Source: Reticulitermes lucifugus (Eukaryota; Arthropoda; Insecta; Blattodea; Rhinotermitidae). From it: a stretch of 29,816 nucleotides of DNA. Made by a program: the position numbers and the translations under genes. How positions within the stretch are numbered: the first letter of the stretch is position 1; each line of letters opens with the position of its first letter. The notes beneath the pieces were generated by a model that saw nothing but the letters and a program-made list of their open reading frames with translations, was not told where the DNA came from and searched no databases. The DNA is taken from positions 1 through 29,816 of the forward strand of contig JAKCWW010007254.1 of assembly GCA_026260175.1 (NCBI GenBank), read 5' to 3'. Positions 25,701-29,816 of this stretch are shown here, in pieces.

Positions 25701-28700
25701 TTCTTCACGTGCGAGACAGAGATCACTCCCCAAGCACAAGCAGGCAGTCCTTCTTTGCGTAGTGACTATGTGAGTCATTTGTTCATTTGTTTATTTTCTG
25801 TTTCTTGCTTCAAAAAGGTGTTTCTGTTTCGGCTGTCTGTGCTTTCTTGTGTAGGTCACTTTATAGTTGCACTTTATTGCTTTTAACATTTCTATATGCT
25901 GTTCATGCTCCCTTCAACTTTATGTTTACATTGTTAGTGACATTTTGTTAGTGCATCTGTTTGCGTCTGTACATTTAAGACATCTTTAGGATGATTATGC
26001 TGTTCATTTTTTATTAATTACTGTAGAAATTTTTTATCAGTTGTGTTCTACACTTAAGGTATTACACAGTTCTGTTTTTGGTGTAATGAAGGAATCTTTG
26101 CACGAAAAGAAAGATAAATGTCCTAAGCAAAGGGTGTAATTGTTTGATGAAATGAAGTATTTCCCATTATTTAGAATTATTTAGTTCAGTTATCAAAACC
26201 AGAGGCCTACAAGCTGCATGGCTGGGTGTCTCTATCTCTGTAAAGCCCAAAACAGCTGTGGGCACTGTTTACACAGCTCCATATTGTTACAAGAGGAAGA
26301 GTGCCTTAAGCAGTGGTTCCATATCACCCATAAGCTTTCATGGTTTTCAACAAAATTGCAATCCCAAGTGTTTAAAACTCATGTGTCTGTCTAAAATGTA
26401 ATGCAATGTAAACAGATTTGGAATTCGTATGTTTTTAATGTAATACTAAAATTTAATGACCAAGAGGGTGGCACAGTCAAATGCAGTAATTCTTTGAAGG
26501 TTTTGGGTGAGCTTTTATACAACAACTAGAACACTGCCCATTGTCTGAAATATATTTAATATATGCAATATTCATGAGCTAGGCCAACTCCGAAGTCAAT
26601 ATTGTTGGTGTAGATATTGGTGAGCTGTGGTCTTGCTCACTGTGTAAGCATGTGAAAATAATCAGCAACTACAAGGAAAGAATTTTTAGTGTGGAAAAGG
26701 AACAGACTTCAGCTAAATGAGGTTGGTATTTTGAGCCTGATTGTAAATATAATTACTAATCCACTGATTGAGCAGAAACAAAAGCAAACTGTGGATGTAC
26801 GTATGTACACAAACCTCTGTTCTGTTTACAGTCTGATTTCACTGTAGAACTGAGCAACACATTTGAGGTTCTTACTTTATCTCAATGTCCAGAAAGTCAG
26901 TTTAAGGGACGGGTGGAGCCAAACCACAGAGACAAAAGTGGGTCCTAACTGCATGAAATGTATCGGTGTTCTTATTGTAGGTAGTGGTCATGGCAGTAGA
27001 CTAGGTCAGTGGTTCCACTGAACCCTAGGAGATAAATATTCAGTTACCAGTGTTCTTACACCCAGTGCTAAACTTAGTAATGTTGTAAGAAATCTTGTTG
27101 CTTTATGTATGTAAGGAACACCATATAATAATTGTGGAGGGAGGGGGGCAGTGAAAATTAGCAAATTATGAAGGGACATTAACATTGACTGTGCATGAAT
27201 GTTTGAAGGTCTAGAAATTCTGTACATTTTATGTGTAGTAAAAATCAGTCTTGCAGTTAGAGTTTTGAAGTCTTGTGACATACATTTCTACCACTTCAGA
27301 TTTTATTTTGCTTTTGCTACTTCTGAGTCTTTGTCCAGACTTTGCATTTTACTGTTCTTTTGTCTTAGTTTCACTACCTAACCTACACTAATTTGTGACT
27401 TTTTATTTATGTTTTGCCTCAGTGCTCAGAATGTGTTCTTCTAAATGTATAGACTTCCTAGCACTGCAAGATACACAGTGTGTTGAAAAATGGCTAAAAA
27501 GCTGTAGCTTTCTGAAACGGTTAAATCCACCTGCATGTCAGGACTCTGACATCAGAAATGATTGGAGTTGCTTTCTCTTTAACATCATGTGAAAGTTATG
27601 TGAAATTTGGTAGAGACAGAGCCAGAGACTTTAGAAATTGAGGTTCTCGTCATATAAAATAAAAAGTATATATGCCCAGCAGCAGTTCAGGTAACACATT
27701 GGTCCTAACAAACTTTCCTTCCAATGCAATTATACTCATTGATCTATGAGTAAGGGTTCTTGCTTTTCAACCCTAATATTTTACCATGTATCTAATAATT
27801 AAAAATGCTGTTATGGCTAATTCCTCCAGTTATAATCAGTTTCACCATAGATATGTCTGCCCATCCTAACAACAGTTAGATTAGATTCTATATAAGTCAT
27901 CTGTGAGGCAGATTCTGATGTTAAGGTGATGATGGCAGCAGGAAGGATTGAAAATTTTGATGGTGGGAGGGGATCTGGTAATTCTCACATTTCTCATATT
28001 AACCCTTCAATTCCAGGCTTGTTGCATTGTATGGACCTTTAATTCTTTACATGCTGCCAGCCTCAGTACACTTTATGGTCATAAATGCATTCAAGGGTAC
28101 TAGGCTGTCTTGTAACATGTGAGGCACGCACTGACGGGAGGCAGAGGTATGGCTCTACCCATATTGAGTGTTGGCGCTGGAAGGGGGTTGGTGGTCAACG
28201 TCACGCCCCGGCTGCTTTACGCCTGGGAAAGACACCCAGTACCCATTGTACAGAAAGCTAGGTGGACCCTGGGCCAGTCTGGATGGTTCCAGAAAATCTT
28301 GTCCCCACCAGAGTTCGATTGTGGACCATGCAGCCCGAAGTGAGCCACTATACTGACAGTGCTATCCCGGCTGCCCATTTAAGGGTACTGTAAATTTAAA
28401 ACCCCTCTGTGCTGGGTAGTAGCTGGAATTTAACCCCTAGTGTCATTAATGGGTTAAAAATTAAGAGAAGGAAAAGGCATGTGAAGAAACACCATCCCAG
28501 ATCCAGCCAGTCTCAATTCAGAGACCTTTGGCACTGAATTCCAATGTGATATTTGTAGATTACAAGGTGTGCCACATACTAAGAATGTGATTCCAGAAAA
28601 AGCGAACCATCATAGTATGATAGAGAGAGGTGGAGGAATGTACTTCATATTTAAAATCAGAAACAAATAATTTGTAATTTGGTCATGCTGAGCAAAAATT

Positions 28701-29598
28701 TTAGAGGCTGATTAGATTTATCACCAAGTTACAAAATTCTAATCGGGTTCCAACCAGAAGAATCGAACACCAATTAGAAGTACAGGATCTAAGGTCCATT
28801 CTAAATTAATGTTATAAATATGACAAAGTTGTGAATCTCAGCCCGGAATGTATTTTCTGGCTGTTGTAATGTTAGGTGCACATTTAACATTTTCTTTTGT
28901 GATAGATGGTGCCAATTTCCCCTGAAGGAAGTAAGGGCAGTTACCCATCACAGCATTACCCACAAGATGCAGATGGAGCTTCAAGTACAAAAGATACATC
29001 TTCAGAAACACCAGGTTGGCCATCTGCTTTTGTGTCATTGAATTATATGGGTTAGCCAAAAACCATGCAGTACTTCATTTAATTTGAACAGGCTTAGGAA
29101 ATGATAAATGGTGGGCATACAGTAATAGTAGGAAACATTCCAAATATTACAAGTATTTCTATGAATATGTCAGTTAATCCCTTGAGTCCTGCTGTAAAAA
29201 TCTTACTACCTGTCCTGGCAGTGATGTAAATAGCCAGAAATCTGAGACTAGCTATGGTTAGGACCAACAGATCAAAGCAGTACATAGTAGTACTGTTGCT
29301 TTTGGCCATTATAATGTCACGAGGGCCATACAACATAACCTGCTGATTTCACAATTTTATATTCACCTTATAGCCCATCCAGTTGCATAATTTAGTATGT
29401 TAGGCTGTGAAGTTGTAATTGTTGTGTCTTTACATTATAGTCAGAATGAGTGTGGGACAGCGTATATGGCTGATGGTGAAGTTTGCATGGGCCTTTGTGG
29501 AAAGTGCCATGGTGACATTAACAAGGCGCCTGAACCACATTTCTCGTGACTATCGCTATGTTATGGAAGTGCTGACAATGGAGAAGAAGATGCTTAAG
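400..29598 (+). CDS. Piezo: Piezo mechanosensitive ion channel, internal part (17 exons, both ends outside window)
   Basis: Piezo proteins are very large homotrimeric plasma-membrane channels opened by membrane tension; they pass cations and serve touch, stretch and visceral mechanosensation. Seventeen GT-AG exons join in one frame to about 991 residues: 400-545, 1409-1551, 3034-3210, 3749-3842, 5695-5885, 6793-6994, 7315-7410, 8090-8255, 8503-8867, 10860-11013, 11535-11698, 16722-17156, 17684-17728, 24510-24637, 25569-25769, 28906-29014, 29441-29598. Family hallmarks read directly include LLWLFMELHMLK, KMIYQINYF, FKYLLNYGFYKFGVE, YAMAVGLPPALC, LGYLLGAFVFLWQG, the charged beam KMERIKATQQK, and GDYYMF. 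Order and spacing match insect Piezo. The pore-forming C-terminus, cap and N-terminal blade are outside the window. The gene identification is very secure; the linker exons, placed mainly by phase, are less so. No stop or frameshift was found in any exon. Confidence 0.97.
546..1408 (+). other. Piezo intron
   Basis: Non-coding, with T/C-rich stretches (about 655-680 and 900-965) and no recognisable gene, RNA or transposon. A TTTTACCTTTTACCTTT run at about 660 is simple sequence. Confidence 0.7.
1409..1551 (+). CDS. Piezo: Piezo exon b: membrane-proximal helix and transmembrane segment
   Basis: Acceptor is TTTGTCAG (ends 1408); donor is GTAAGT at 1552, phase 0. It encodes an amphipathic helix (TTKELQQLAIQFKIQVQKV) leading into LLWLFMELHMLKVMML and a hydrophobic segment ending LLCVFD. 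The FxELHMLK pattern at the start of a transmembrane helix recurs in Piezo blade repeats. It continues directly into the next exon as CVFD-VCGVHF, which matches the family with no missing residues. Confidence 0.93.
1552..3033 (+). other. Piezo intron
   Basis: About 1.5 kb. Long open frames exist on the - strand between about 2109 and 2644, but they overlap each other, lack recognisable motifs and have Cys/His/Phe-rich composition typical of translated A+T-rich intron. Nothing else was identified. Confidence 0.6.
3034..3210 (+). CDS. Piezo: Piezo exon c: two blade transmembrane helices
   Basis: Acceptor CCCATAG (ends 3033), donor GTAAGT at 3211, 59 whole codons, phase 0 at both ends. It encodes two hydrophobic helices: VHFIFLLLAVVALSFG, then a short polar turn and HVVTVLVSTLLLMKMIYQI. 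The motif KMIYQINYF followed by a short loop and NCT is a strong Piezo signature. NCT here and NAT at the start of the next exon are N-glycosylation-type sequons; whether that loop is extracellular was not determined. Confidence 0.95.
3211..3748 (+). other. Piezo intron
   Basis: A+T-rich; nothing identified. Confidence 0.7.
3749..3842 (+). CDS. Piezo: Piezo exon d: inter-helix loop with NADWLG motif
   Basis: Acceptor TTTTGTAG (ends 3748), donor GTATGT at 3843, ending with one base of the next codon. It encodes ENATAGNNADWLGLYK followed by a short polar stretch and LPEILKGYI. The N-[AN]-x-N-A-[DE]-W-[LIF]-G pattern after an NCT loop is conserved across animal Piezo proteins. The final G joins GT of the following exon to give Gly. 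Confidence 0.92.
3843..5694 (+). other. Piezo intron with SINE A copy 1
   Basis: Mostly unremarkable A+T-rich sequence. Its 3' third carries a SINE (about 5110-5415). A CTGCCTGCCTGC/CCTGCCTTCCTGC pyrimidine run lies near 4622-4650. Confidence 0.65.
5110..5415 (-). mobile_element. tRNA-headed SINE, family A copy 1
   Basis: On the - strand the head is at the right end and contains a B-box-like GGTTCGAATCCC (5351-5362 on the + strand as GGGATTCGAACC). The body matches copies near 10062, 12398 and 28102: shared blocks include GGTGGACCC, CAGCTGCTTTACCCCTGG, GGAGGTGAGTGGT and AGAGGTATAGCTC. Flanks CCTTCATATTAAAGGC and CCTTGAATATAAAGGC are only an imperfect match, so the boundaries are approximate. 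Confidence 0.75.
5695..5885 (+). CDS. Piezo: Piezo exon e: transmembrane helix, VRVRQ stretch and FPNI/FYKFG motif
   Basis: Acceptor TTGTTGCAG (ends 5694), donor GTAGGT at 5886, phase 0 out. It encodes a hydrophobic helix (LIFLATLMAVV), the basic segment RVRQVHKRH, then VMFPNIQRCHADQDLRTC and FKYLLNYGFYKFGVE. The FPNI-x-R-x-x-A-D-x-D-L block and the YGFYKFG block are among the most recognisable Piezo motifs and fix the frame beyond doubt. Confidence 0.97.
5886..6792 (+). other. Piezo intron
   Basis: Nothing identified beyond short open frames on both strands without motifs. Confidence 0.65.
6793..6994 (+). CDS. Piezo: Piezo exon f: paired blade helices ending VGLPPALC
   Basis: Acceptor TTTGTTTCAG (ends 6792), donor GTAAGC at 6995, phase 1 out. 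It encodes ICLMTTVALIGTRMDLYAVL, YGIWLCVLVIMKRE, then KIWGIYQVFIVMLIPIQYAM and VGLPPALC. The R-x-D-x-x-A-V-x-Y-x-x-W and KIWG-x-x-Q-x-F patterns plus VGLPP are diagnostic for the family. Gly 6994 joins AA of the next exon to give Glu. Confidence 0.97.
6995..7314 (+). other. Piezo intron (320 bp)
   Basis: Nothing identified; T-rich tract precedes the acceptor. Confidence 0.75.
7315..7410 (+). CDS. Piezo: Piezo exon g: short extracellular-type loop
   Basis: Acceptor ATTTTTAG (ends 7314), donor GTAAGT at 7411, phase 1 out. It encodes YPWNQSLIMRNLQEWMFLPD and PVYPPAAYKLV. The (E)YPW-x(n)-LQ-x-W-x-x-LPD arrangement immediately after VGLPPxLC is conserved in Piezo and links two pairs of membrane helices. 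It is the shortest membrane-region exon in the window apart from exon d. Confidence 0.94.
7411..8089 (+). other. Piezo intron
   Basis: Nothing identified. Confidence 0.7.
8090..8255 (+). CDS. Piezo: Piezo exon h: transmembrane helix, GGSN and cytosolic linker
   Basis: Acceptor GTTGAACAG (ends 8089), donor GTAAGA at 8256, phase 2 out. It encodes DFILLMLVCRQSLVFRIERR, then YAGQIYAGGSNKSIL and a polar segment ending VPDHISYI. The order hydrophobic helix, RQ-x-x-x-F-R-I-E, GGSN-x-S and D-x-x-SYIR matches the family. The reading frame stays open past the true donor for about 180 bp, so an ORF-based call would overextend this exon. Confidence 0.95.
8503..8867 (+). CDS. Piezo: Piezo exon i: largest membrane exon, several blade helices
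   Basis: Acceptor TTCACTTTAG (ends 8502), donor GTGAGC at 8868, phase 1 out; 121 whole codons. Visible in order: SWLDIAKRSFLSSFLWVTLA, IVFLAGANRVNIFSLGYLLG, AFVFLWQGEEIYLRP, IPYIL-like YILKRWNTLLGYNVAVI, KALLQIIGCMFL, then SHACWAAQLFGITCIRKF. The FLAG-x-N, LGYLxGAFxFLWQG and WLLxxLGITC patterns are Piezo-specific. Codon use is richer in G+C than the flanking introns. Confidence 0.97.
8937..9218 (-). mobile_element. tRNA-derived SINE, family B, with 16-bp target-site duplication
   Basis: Read on the - strand from 9218 it begins with a clear tRNA-like head: A-box region GTGGCGCAGTTGG and B-box region GGTCGCGGGTTTGATTCC, spaced as in a tRNA. A perfect 16-bp direct repeat TATCTTCTAATATAAA lies at 8921-8936 and 9219-9234. 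The body shares no clear extended identity with family A. Confidence 0.92.
9578..9790 (-). pseudogene. Unidentified coding-like stretch, possible retrocopy or exon fragment
   Basis: A 70-residue - strand open frame with composition unlike the Cys/His/Phe-rich junk elsewhere in the introns: it includes LKLLVTDCGSGIYGEVQLLI, LLAKVLDRRYIRIDFATGS and NELMKIRRAVSVL, with balanced charged residues and an amphipathic helical look. I do not recognise the protein. It may be a fragment of a retrocopied or transposon gene, or chance. There is no neighbouring exon or promoter to support an active gene. Confidence 0.25.
10062..10355 (+). mobile_element. SINE family A copy 2 (opposite orientation)
   Basis: Sense orientation is +. 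Blocks in order: a degraded tRNA-like head (about 10062-10135), GGGGCCCACCCAGCCTCCTG, GGGGGTAAAGCGGCC, TTTACCACTCACCTCCAACT, AGTGCTGAGGTTAAGAATGG and GAGCTATACCTCT, each the reverse complement of blocks in the copy at 5110-5415. The tail ends near GGAATAGCCTTAAATTTTTT. No clear target-site duplication was seen. Confidence 0.75.
10735..10790. repeat. 18-bp inverted repeat, 20-base loop
   Basis: CTGGCATTCTAATACTAC (10735-10752) pairs with GTAGTATTAGAATTCCAG (10773-10790) with one mismatch, about 70 bases upstream of the acceptor of the exon at 10860. Confidence 0.85.
10860..11013 (+). CDS. Piezo: Piezo exon j: last helix before the beam
   Basis: Acceptor TTTCTTACAG (ends 10859), donor GTACAT at 11014, phase 2 out. 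It encodes CNLPRENSGLVWDGVCFGCL, IMMRRLFKSYYFIHQV and NENKAMTVLAS. The W-D-x-[VI]-C-F-x-x-L, R-x-F-x-S-x-YF-x-H and A-x-x-x-LASR patterns mark the helix feeding into the cytosolic beam. The ORF runs on past the donor to a stop near 11042, which is not used if spliced as proposed. Confidence 0.95.
11121..11404 (+). mobile_element. tRNA-derived SINE, family C, with internal 21-bp repeats
   Basis: The + strand head reads GTGTGGTCTAAGGCATGG (A-box region) and GCGGGTTCAAATCCCACCAG (B-box region), a tRNA-like pair. A perfect 12-bp duplication TCTTCTTAAATA lies at 11109-11120 and 11405-11416. The body contains three tandem 21-bp units (11296-11358). It ends in GCGCCATGGAGGGG. Confidence 0.92.
11296..11358 (+). 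repeat. Three tandem 21-bp units inside SINE C
   Basis: The unit is GTTGTGAAGACTTGATAACGG-like with period 21 (TGAAGACTTG at 11301, 11322 and 11343). The copies are identical until the end of the third, implying a recent internal expansion. Confidence 0.95.
11535..11698 (+). CDS. Piezo: Piezo exon k: beam helix
   Basis: Acceptor GGACACAG (ends 11534), donor GTAAGT at 11699, phase 1 out. It encodes GAELINELRMKRIREQEHQE, then ILEKIRIKMERIKATQQK and a Pro/Glu-rich tail. This long, highly charged uninterrupted helix with K-x-K-M-E-R-I-[KR]-A-T-Q-Q-K is the Piezo beam, the cytosolic lever that in solved structures links the blades to the central pore. A competing AG four bases upstream of GTGCAG does not keep the family sequence ASRGAEL. 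Confidence 0.97.
12398..12510 (-). mobile_element. SINE family A copy 3, 5'-truncated
   Basis: Only the 3' part of the family is present (AGAGATATAGCTCTACTC, TTAACCTCAGCGCTAGATGG). A perfect 14-bp duplication TCCATATGAGTGGT flanks it at 12384-12397 and 12511-12524. In sense (-) orientation it ends in repeats of TTTACC/TTTGCC. Truncation of the promoter end with an intact target-site duplication is the signature of incomplete target-primed reverse transcription. Confidence 0.85.
12763..12922 (+). repeat. Three-copy 50-53 bp tandem repeat
   Basis: Three copies of a unit containing CTTGAAGCAGCTTGATACTT, then TGTCCTCTTGTGTTGGCTAA, start at the CTTGAAG positions 12775, 12825 and 12878. Differences are confined to a short variable spacer (GCATCGT, GCGT, GCAACAT) and a few substitutions, and the third copy is the most diverged. 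Confidence 0.95.
12930..13880 (-). pseudogene. Degraded DUF4817 / mariner-type DDE transposase
   Basis: On the - strand three fragments in different frames match, in order, an insect transposase group often annotated with a DUF4817 N-terminal helix-turn-helix domain and a DDE C-terminus. About 13728-13874: INFVYRCCEGTAWAATEEY, RHRFPNNLHPRRVV (like xxEYRRRFPNRxxPxRxVF). About 13389-13418: RVLHESTPF (like VWRVLHExxxHPF). About 12937-13116: LIFYLCGQKKELVYQKK and IRKATHAVLK (like LDFFLWGxLKxxVYxxP and R-x-x-x-x-x-[VL]-x-R). Frameshifts and stops separate them, and much of the central catalytic region is not readable, so it is inactive. Terminal repeats were not found. Confidence 0.6.
14111..14151 (+). 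repeat. A run followed by TAA-rich microsatellite
   Basis: An 11-base A run (14111-14121) then imperfect TAA repeats to about 14151. Confidence 0.9.
16722..17156 (+). CDS. Piezo: Piezo exon l: proline/serine-rich linker exon (phase-1 symmetric, 435 bp)
   Basis: Acceptor TCTTTTAACAG (ends 16721), donor GTAATG at 17157 (a weak match to consensus), phase 1 out. It encodes about 145 low-complexity residues with no membrane helix: an acidic run (DDDEEEGD), LPPLTPRG, APTPSS, YLEPQRMSFSSPPTSE, PPPYG, HQRQSSIGPPW and TPRPSVSLSSPRSHH. Many S/T-P sites and R-x-x-S sites are visible. It is markedly G+C-rich against A+T-rich surroundings. The frame remains open about 90 bases past the donor to a TAG at 17249. 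No homolog is recognised; its place after the beam and its exact phase argue that it is a genuine, possibly alternative, exon. Confidence 0.85.
17157..17683 (+). other. Piezo intron between the two symmetric exons
   Basis: T-rich, ending in a long polypyrimidine region; nothing else identified. Confidence 0.65.
17684..17728 (+). CDS. Piezo: Piezo exon m: 45-bp basic microexon (phase-1 symmetric)
   Basis: Acceptor GGTTTTCAG (ends 17683), donor GTAATT at 17729. Its 45 bp encode SRGSVHRRPRTNRD plus split codons at both ends. A short basic peptide of similar character (V-x-R-R-[KR]) precedes the AxRxGDYYMF segment in fly Piezo, which supports it. It joins to the next exon as Ala through G+CC. 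Being so short and flanked by phase-1 splice sites, it could be included or skipped. Confidence 0.7.
18972..19074. repeat. Near-perfect 44-bp inverted repeat with almost no spacer
   Basis: Arms 18972-19015 and 19031-19074 are reverse complements with one mismatch. The 15-bp spacer itself contains ACTGTG-C-CACAGT (19017-19029), extending the fold to about 50 bp with a one-base centre. No target-site duplication or tRNA-like promoter was seen. It lies in the 6.8-kb intron and would form a long hairpin in the Piezo pre-mRNA. Confidence 0.95.
19612..19680 (+). mobile_element. Degenerate tRNA-like SINE head
   Basis: The order TGTAGGGATTAACACTC, TGCTCCATACTCAGGAGG and GGTCCCAGATTTCA resembles A box, anticodon-arm region and B box of a tRNA-derived SINE. 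The B box is mutated and no target-site duplication was found; the 3' extent is unknown. Confidence 0.45.
19751..19793 (+). repeat. (TAA)n microsatellite
   Basis: About 14 uninterrupted TAA units, likely length-polymorphic. Confidence 0.97.
20464..20530 (+). repeat. Compound GTC / CAT / CAC trinucleotide repeat
   Basis: GTC repeats (20464-20480), then CAT repeats (20481-20493), an 11-base interruption, then CAC repeats (20505-20529). Confidence 0.95.
21991..22001. other. C homopolymer followed by an ambiguous base
   Basis: Ten C bases (eleven with 21990) then N at 22001: an unresolved base call or a small assembly gap in a homopolymer, inside an intron. Confidence 0.95.
22388..22456 (+). 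mobile_element. Possible degenerate tRNA-like SINE head
   Basis: GGTGGCCAAATGATTAAG followed at tRNA-like spacing by GTGTCTTGGATTCTTCC looks like a mutated A/B box pair. The downstream sequence to about 22745 may be its body. The match is weak and no flanking duplication was recognised. Confidence 0.3.
23449..23496 (+). repeat. TG/TGCA-rich microsatellite
   Basis: Imperfect alternating purine-pyrimidine tract with a central (TG)n run and GCATGCATGC; Z-DNA-type composition. Confidence 0.9.
24510..24637 (+). CDS. Piezo: Piezo exon n: GDYYMF acidic segment
   Basis: Acceptor TGTTTTCAG (ends 24509), donor GTAAAC at 24638, phase 0 out. It encodes (A)IRSGDYYMFDDLEDDMLEEK, an acidic run EMSSDEEGGKHDGE and RRVTLSK. 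A[TI]R[SA]GDYYMFE/D is strongly conserved in insect Piezo. An internal GTGAGA donor at 24612 would end the exon in phase 1, giving a possible shorter form. Confidence 0.92.
24638..25568 (+). other. Piezo intron
   Basis: Nothing identified apart from the open frame leading into the next exon from about 25506. Confidence 0.65.
25569..25769 (+). CDS. Piezo: Piezo exon o: charged linker exon (phase-0 symmetric, 201 bp)
   Basis: Acceptor GGCCTTACCAG (ends 25568), donor GTGAGT at 25770; phase 0 at both ends. It encodes FLDTAFKTDMEQAAELALTK, GTTREDVGDDGRRSSVKLTR, then NKSSFFTCETE and a Ser/Pro/Gln-rich tail ending RSDY. It reads continuously after VTLSK. The frame is open from about 25506, so a longer 5' end is conceivable, but only this acceptor keeps the phase from 24637. 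A second AG at 25581 would fit the alternative phase-1 donor at 24612. Confidence 0.78.
25770..28905 (+). other. 3.1-kb Piezo intron with SINE A copy 4
   Basis: The SINE at 28102-28376 is the only identified element; the rest is A+T-rich with no motif-bearing open frame. Confidence 0.65.
28102..28376 (-). mobile_element. SINE family A copy 4
   Basis: Body matches copy 1 (AGAGGTATGGCTCTACCC, CGGCTGCTTTACGCCTGGGA, GGTGGACCCTGGGCCAGTCT). The tRNA-like head is at the right end (- strand GGGCAGCCGGGATAGC). A 13-bp duplication flanks it with one mismatch: ATTCAAGGGTACT (28089-28101) and ATTTAAGGGTACT (28377-28389). Open frames within it are not genes. Confidence 0.85.
28906..29014 (+). CDS. Piezo: Piezo exon p: Ser/Asp-rich linker
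   Basis: Acceptor CTTTTGTGATAG (ends 28905), donor GTTGGC at 29015 (poor consensus), phase 1 out. It encodes MVPISPEGSKGSYPSQHYPQ, DADGASSTKDTSSETP, a polar low-complexity linker. Support comes from the phase match on both sides (Tyr before; G+TC giving Val after) and position before the next conserved block. The first Met codon is internal, not a translation start. Confidence 0.72.
29015..29440 (+). other. Piezo intron
   Basis: Nothing identified. Confidence 0.7.
29441..29598 (+). CDS. Piezo: Piezo exon q: start of the next helical block
   Basis: Acceptor TACATTATAG (ends 29440), donor GTATAT at 29599, phase 0 out. It encodes RMSVGQRIWLMVKFAWAFVE, SAMVTLTRRLNHISRDYRYV and MEVLTMEKKMLK. The pattern [VT]-x-LT-x-RLN-x-x-SR-x-YR-[YF]-V-x-x-[IV]-L-x-x-EKK-x-LK is conserved in Piezo immediately after the variable linker. 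The gene continues beyond the window end. Confidence 0.95.
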
Positions 29599-29785
29599 GT
29601 ATATGTGTATTTTACTGCATTGTAGCTGGACCTGGATGGTGTTGAACAATGAATAATCCACGTTTTAGTATTGTGCATATAGATCAAATTATTAATGTTT
29701 GTTAACTTCATTGTTCTATTTTCATTTACTTTTAGCTTTCTGGTAACATGTAATTGCTGTTTTACTGAGCGTTTGTCTACTAAAT

Positions 29786-29816
<31 letters not shown>
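29599..29816 (+). other. Start of Piezo intron, runs off window
   Basis: A+T-rich, ending in a CA dinucleotide run at the window edge. Confidence 0.7.
29789..29816 (+). repeat. (CA)n microsatellite at window end
   Basis: Uninterrupted CA repeat running off the window; full length unknown. Confidence 0.97.

Noticed and set aside
28119-28356. Two overlapping + strand open frames
   Set aside because: They lie entirely within a SINE copy defined by a target-site duplication.
29500-29813. - strand open frame beginning in the CA repeat
   Set aside because: Its Cys-Val run is translated microsatellite and it is antisense to a conserved Piezo exon.

Overview
This window is animal nuclear DNA, almost certainly from an insect. 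It is A+T-rich intronic sequence with short GT-AG exons, and it carries tRNA-headed SINEs, simple repeats and a degraded transposase. The large introns and dense SINEs suggest a hemimetabolous insect with a big genome, such as a cockroach or termite. That lineage guess is inference only.

One gene explains nearly everything: a Piezo mechanically gated cation channel on the + strand. I traced 17 internal exons between 400 and 29598 whose splice phases all join, giving about 991 residues from the middle of the protein. The N-terminal blade lies upstream, and the anchor, outer helix, cap and pore lie downstream, so neither a start nor a stop codon of the gene is here. In order the exons encode: a polar linker and membrane-embedded blade helices (400-8867); the segment entering the long cytosolic beam helix and the beam itself (10860-11698); a low-complexity cytosolic linker built from modular exons (16722-17156, 17684-17728, 24510-24637, 25569-25769, 28906-29014); and the start of the next helical block (29441-29598).

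The beam-to-next-block linker stands out. A G+C-rich, proline/serine-rich 435-bp exon and a 45-bp microexon are both phase-1 symmetric. The exon before them ends in phase 1 and the exon after them begins with the two bases that complete a phase-1 codon, so either or both could be skipped without breaking the frame. A 201-bp exon further on is phase-0 symmetric.

The introns hold six well-supported SINE copies (four of one family, two others; four copies have 12-16 bp target-site duplications), two more degenerate tRNA-like SINE heads, a broken transposase related to the DUF4817 / mariner-type DDE group, a three-copy 50-53 bp tandem repeat, a near-perfect 44-bp inverted repeat with almost no spacer, and several microsatellites. 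One ambiguous base (N) sits at 22001.

I did not find a convincing undescribed biological system. The most promising leads are the modular splicing architecture after the beam, the fold-back hairpin in the 6.8-kb intron, and an unidentified coding-like stretch on the - strand at 9578-9790.
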